A stretch of 64,000 bases of DNA. Origin: Neocallimastix lanati (nom. inval.). Taxonomy: Eukaryota; Neocallimastigomycota; Neocallimastigomycetes; Neocallimastigales; Neocallimastigaceae. Numbering within the stretch: the stretch's first letter is position 1; each line of letters begins with the position of its first letter. Shown here piece after piece: positions 58,575 to 64,000 of this stretch. The position numbers were made by a program, and so were the translations under genes. The notes below the pieces were generated by a model. The model was not told the origin of the DNA. It did no database searches and was given only the letters and a program-made list of their open reading frames with translations. The stretch covers positions 950,001 to 1,014,000 of the forward strand of contig JACVTC010000054.1 of assembly GCA_016946835.1 (NCBI GenBank), read 5' to 3'.

Positions 58575-59429
58575 CATTAAGTTTCTTCATATCAATTTTA
58601 CTTCATAGGATAATATTCATATCGATTATTCTATTAACTAATAATTTTTTTCTTTTATTTATTTATTATTTTTTTCTATTTAAATTAGGAAATAGTAATA
58701 AAAAAAAAAAAAAAAAAGCATAAGACTATAAATGTATTTATTGTATTTATTAATACTATTGACTCATTAATAACATTTTGATACTGATATAGAATGAAAC
58801 TTTAAATAATAATAAATTAAAATAAATATATTAAAGTTATATAGATTATTAAATAGTTAAATAGTAAAAAAAATTATATTAATAAAATTATAAAAATAAC
58901 TTGTAAATGTAATTGTTTAGAAATGTTAAATACTTTAGTAAAAATTATTGTTTATAAAAATTACTTAAATTTAGATAACTAATATAAATAAAAATATAAA
59001 ATATTTATTAAATAAAATGTTACTAATTGTCCAGTAAAATTAAATAATAATAAAAAGAATGTTTAAAGGTTACTAATTAGCCTGTAAAATTAGATAAGTT
59101 TAGTAGAGGTTTACTAATTACCTTAAGAATTAGTATTATAAGTTTTTATAATAAATAATTAATAACGTAAAAGGTTATAAAATAAATTTGCTTCTATTGA
59201 ATGAATTTAATTATTTTCTTATAAATAATTTTATTTAGTATATTAGATAAAGATGGGAAACATGATATATACCATCTTTTATCAATACATAAATTATATT
59301 ATGCGTGTATAATATTAACCTTAAAAATAAATATATCATTTTAAATACAATAAGATAAACATTGAATTAATTAATTATATATATATATATATAAGTTCCT
59401 ATATTAAAAAAAAAAAAAAGTTATACTTT
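57991..59429. other. AT-rich spacer, mostly unique
   Basis: Holds a short GC-containing word (GTGGGGGACCAAGG at 58.21 kb) before a long A-tract, a T-tract at 58.54-58.57 kb, and three loosely similar TTACTAATTR..CTGTAAAATTAG stretches at 59.02-59.14 kb. No gene or RNA is recognised. Confidence 0.5.
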
Positions 59430-59940
<511 letters not shown>

Positions 59941-61490
59941 AAAGAAATATAAGAATTGCTTTATTAAAAAATATATATATTCCTTTAGGAAAATTAAATT
60001 TAAAATTTTTATCAATAAAATGTTACATTAATGTCCACCTCACAAAAAAAAAAAAAAAAAAAGTATATAAAGACATTAAAATAATTAATATATATTTTTA
60101 TTTAAAGTACTTTTTTTTTTCGAAAAAGTTAGCTTCGACAACAATAGTAATTATAATATGATTAAATTATATGAGTAATTAAAATATATATAAATTATTA
60201 AAATTTTATGAATAAAAATTGGGTTAATGGTTTCTGAAAGTGGATAAAACCAGATTGATATAACTAAATATCCTTTATTAATAAAATTATCCCACCCTTT
60301 AAAGAAAAAGAAATTCAATCAATAGAGATAATCTTTTATATTATTTTTATTTTATTATTTGAATAAAGATAAAAATAAAAGTTAAAAAGAAAAAGTTAAA
60401 AAATAAATAAATAAAATGTAAGAAGAAAGGTTAAAAAAATTAAAAAAAAAAAAAAAAAAAAAAGCTGAAAAAGGTAGTAGGTATCTATTAAATAATTTAT
60501 AATAAATATATATTTATTATTTATCATTTTTTTAAAAAAAAAAAAAAGAATTAATTATGTATCCAAAAAATTTTTTATTATTAATTAAATTTAATACAAA
60601 TAAATTAAATTAATTAAATTATTTTCCAAATTTTTAATTAATAAAAAAGTTTATATTATTTATATAAAAAAAATGATATGAAATGTCAAAAAAATGTCAT
60701 AGAATGCCTCTTTAATATATTATTAATAAAAGAAATGGACATTTTAATGACATAAATTTTTTTTTAGGTATAATAAAATAATTAATAAAATTCATATAAT
60801 TAATCATAATTTAAAATGTTTTAAACATTTTATATACATTATAACTTTAAAATTTTAAACCAATAAGATTTAAGATCTAATTTATTTAATATATTCAATA
60901 AAAGTATTTTTTCCAAATATGGATGATCTACTTATAATTTAATAAATCATGGAATACAAAACAGAATTTTAAATTTTTTTTTATATTAAAAATATATTCT
61001 ATAAACATATATAATATATATTAAAATATATATTATTATTCTTTTATTTCTTTTTTAAATATTTTTATTTATATTTTTGAACTATTTAAATATAATATAA
61101 ATATTTTTTTTTTTGCTTTAATTATTGATTATATTATTTTTTATTATATATAATAAATTTTACATAATAATAATTAATATAATTATAAATTATATTTTTA
61201 TCTTTCAAATTATAAAATAATATTTTTATTAGAATTTTTTTTATTTAAAAAATTTACTATATTAATATTACTAATTTATTTTTACTTTGAAAAAAAAAAT
61301 TGTAATACTTGGAAAAAATACATATATATATATAATATTTATATTATATTATTAGTGATATTGTTCTTAAAAAAAATATAATATATTTTGTTTTTTTTTT
61401 ATACATATTTCTTTCTTTTTAATATTAATTATTATTTTTTTTTTTTTTAGTTGTTTTTCTTTTTTTTGTTTTTGTTCTACATTTTGATAT

Positions 61491-61525
<35 letters not shown>

Positions 61526-61658
61526 TTTCTGTTTTTAAAAAAAATTGCTCTTTTATTTTATTATTTTATTACTTAAATTATTGGTTTTATTAATTATATT
61601 TTAGGTATTTATATAATTATAAATTTATATTTACACACAAATAAATATAAATTTATTG
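59941..61658. repeat. Duplicated spacer downstream of LRR gene C
   Basis: Matches 42.1-43.62 kb with many small differences. The last 300 bp are the common 3' flank of the receptor family. T-tract at 61.49-61.52 kb. No gene. Confidence 0.75.

Positions 61659-64000
<2,342 letters not shown>

Overview
The window looks like nuclear DNA of an anaerobic gut fungus (Neocallimastigomycota; a Neocallimastix/Piromyces/Anaeromyces-like genome). It is extremely AT-rich and full of A/T homopolymers and AT-only microsatellites. The few clear genes are spliced with GTAAG/GTATG donors and AG acceptors. Proteins carry long asparagine tracts. Fungal families are present: a tandem CBM18 chitin-binding protein, a membrane-anchored SH3 protein, a PLP-dependent aminotransferase, and Ty1/copia plus chromodomain Ty3/gypsy fossils. 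The taxon is inferred from composition and gene families, not from a marker gene.

Layout. 1-820: 5' end of an aminotransferase gene (minus strand, two exons seen). 0.8-16.8 kb: AT desert with short-period repeats, a perfect 27-bp inverted repeat, one possible LTR scrap and one decayed gene (about 10.6-12.1 kb). 16.8-19.3 kb: a complete three-exon gene for a single-pass membrane protein with a poly-Asn tract and a C-terminal SH3 domain. 20.4-36.9 kb: a nested graveyard of Copia and gypsy fossils. Here a block of about 5 kb (21.1-26.1 kb) recurs at 31.6-36.9 kb, including an unusual array of paired, GC-richer inverted motifs. 37.0-41.3 kb: a degenerate higher-order satellite. 43.6-46.3 kb: a decayed leucine-rich-repeat (LRR) receptor-like gene (copy A). 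47.1-47.5 kb: a small secreted CBM18 protein. 49.8-52.4 kb: a retroelement fossil related to 28.8-30.4 kb. 53.1-54.2 kb: a truncated LRR-receptor copy (B), cut directly at a duplication junction. 54.2-58.0 kb: a second satellite array. 58-61.6 kb: spacer, with one segment of about 0.4-0.5 kb inverted relative to its first copy. 61.66-64.0 kb: LRR-receptor copy C, intact in what is visible and running off the end of the window.

Main message. The right half is a large, structured tandem duplication: [boundary sequence + satellite + spacer + LRR receptor gene] occurs at 36.4-46.3 kb and again at 54.2-64.0 kb, with a truncated extra receptor copy at the junction. The boundary sequence occurs a third time at 25.8-26.1 kb, beside a Copia fossil. 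Only receptor copy C seems functional. Its exons each encode one leucine-rich repeat with all introns in phase 2, and its cytoplasmic tail carries a 17-residue repeat whose number differs between copies (5, 2, 1). The secreted chitin-binding protein and the LRR receptors may both act at the cell surface; that is inference. No tRNA, rRNA or CRISPR array was found.
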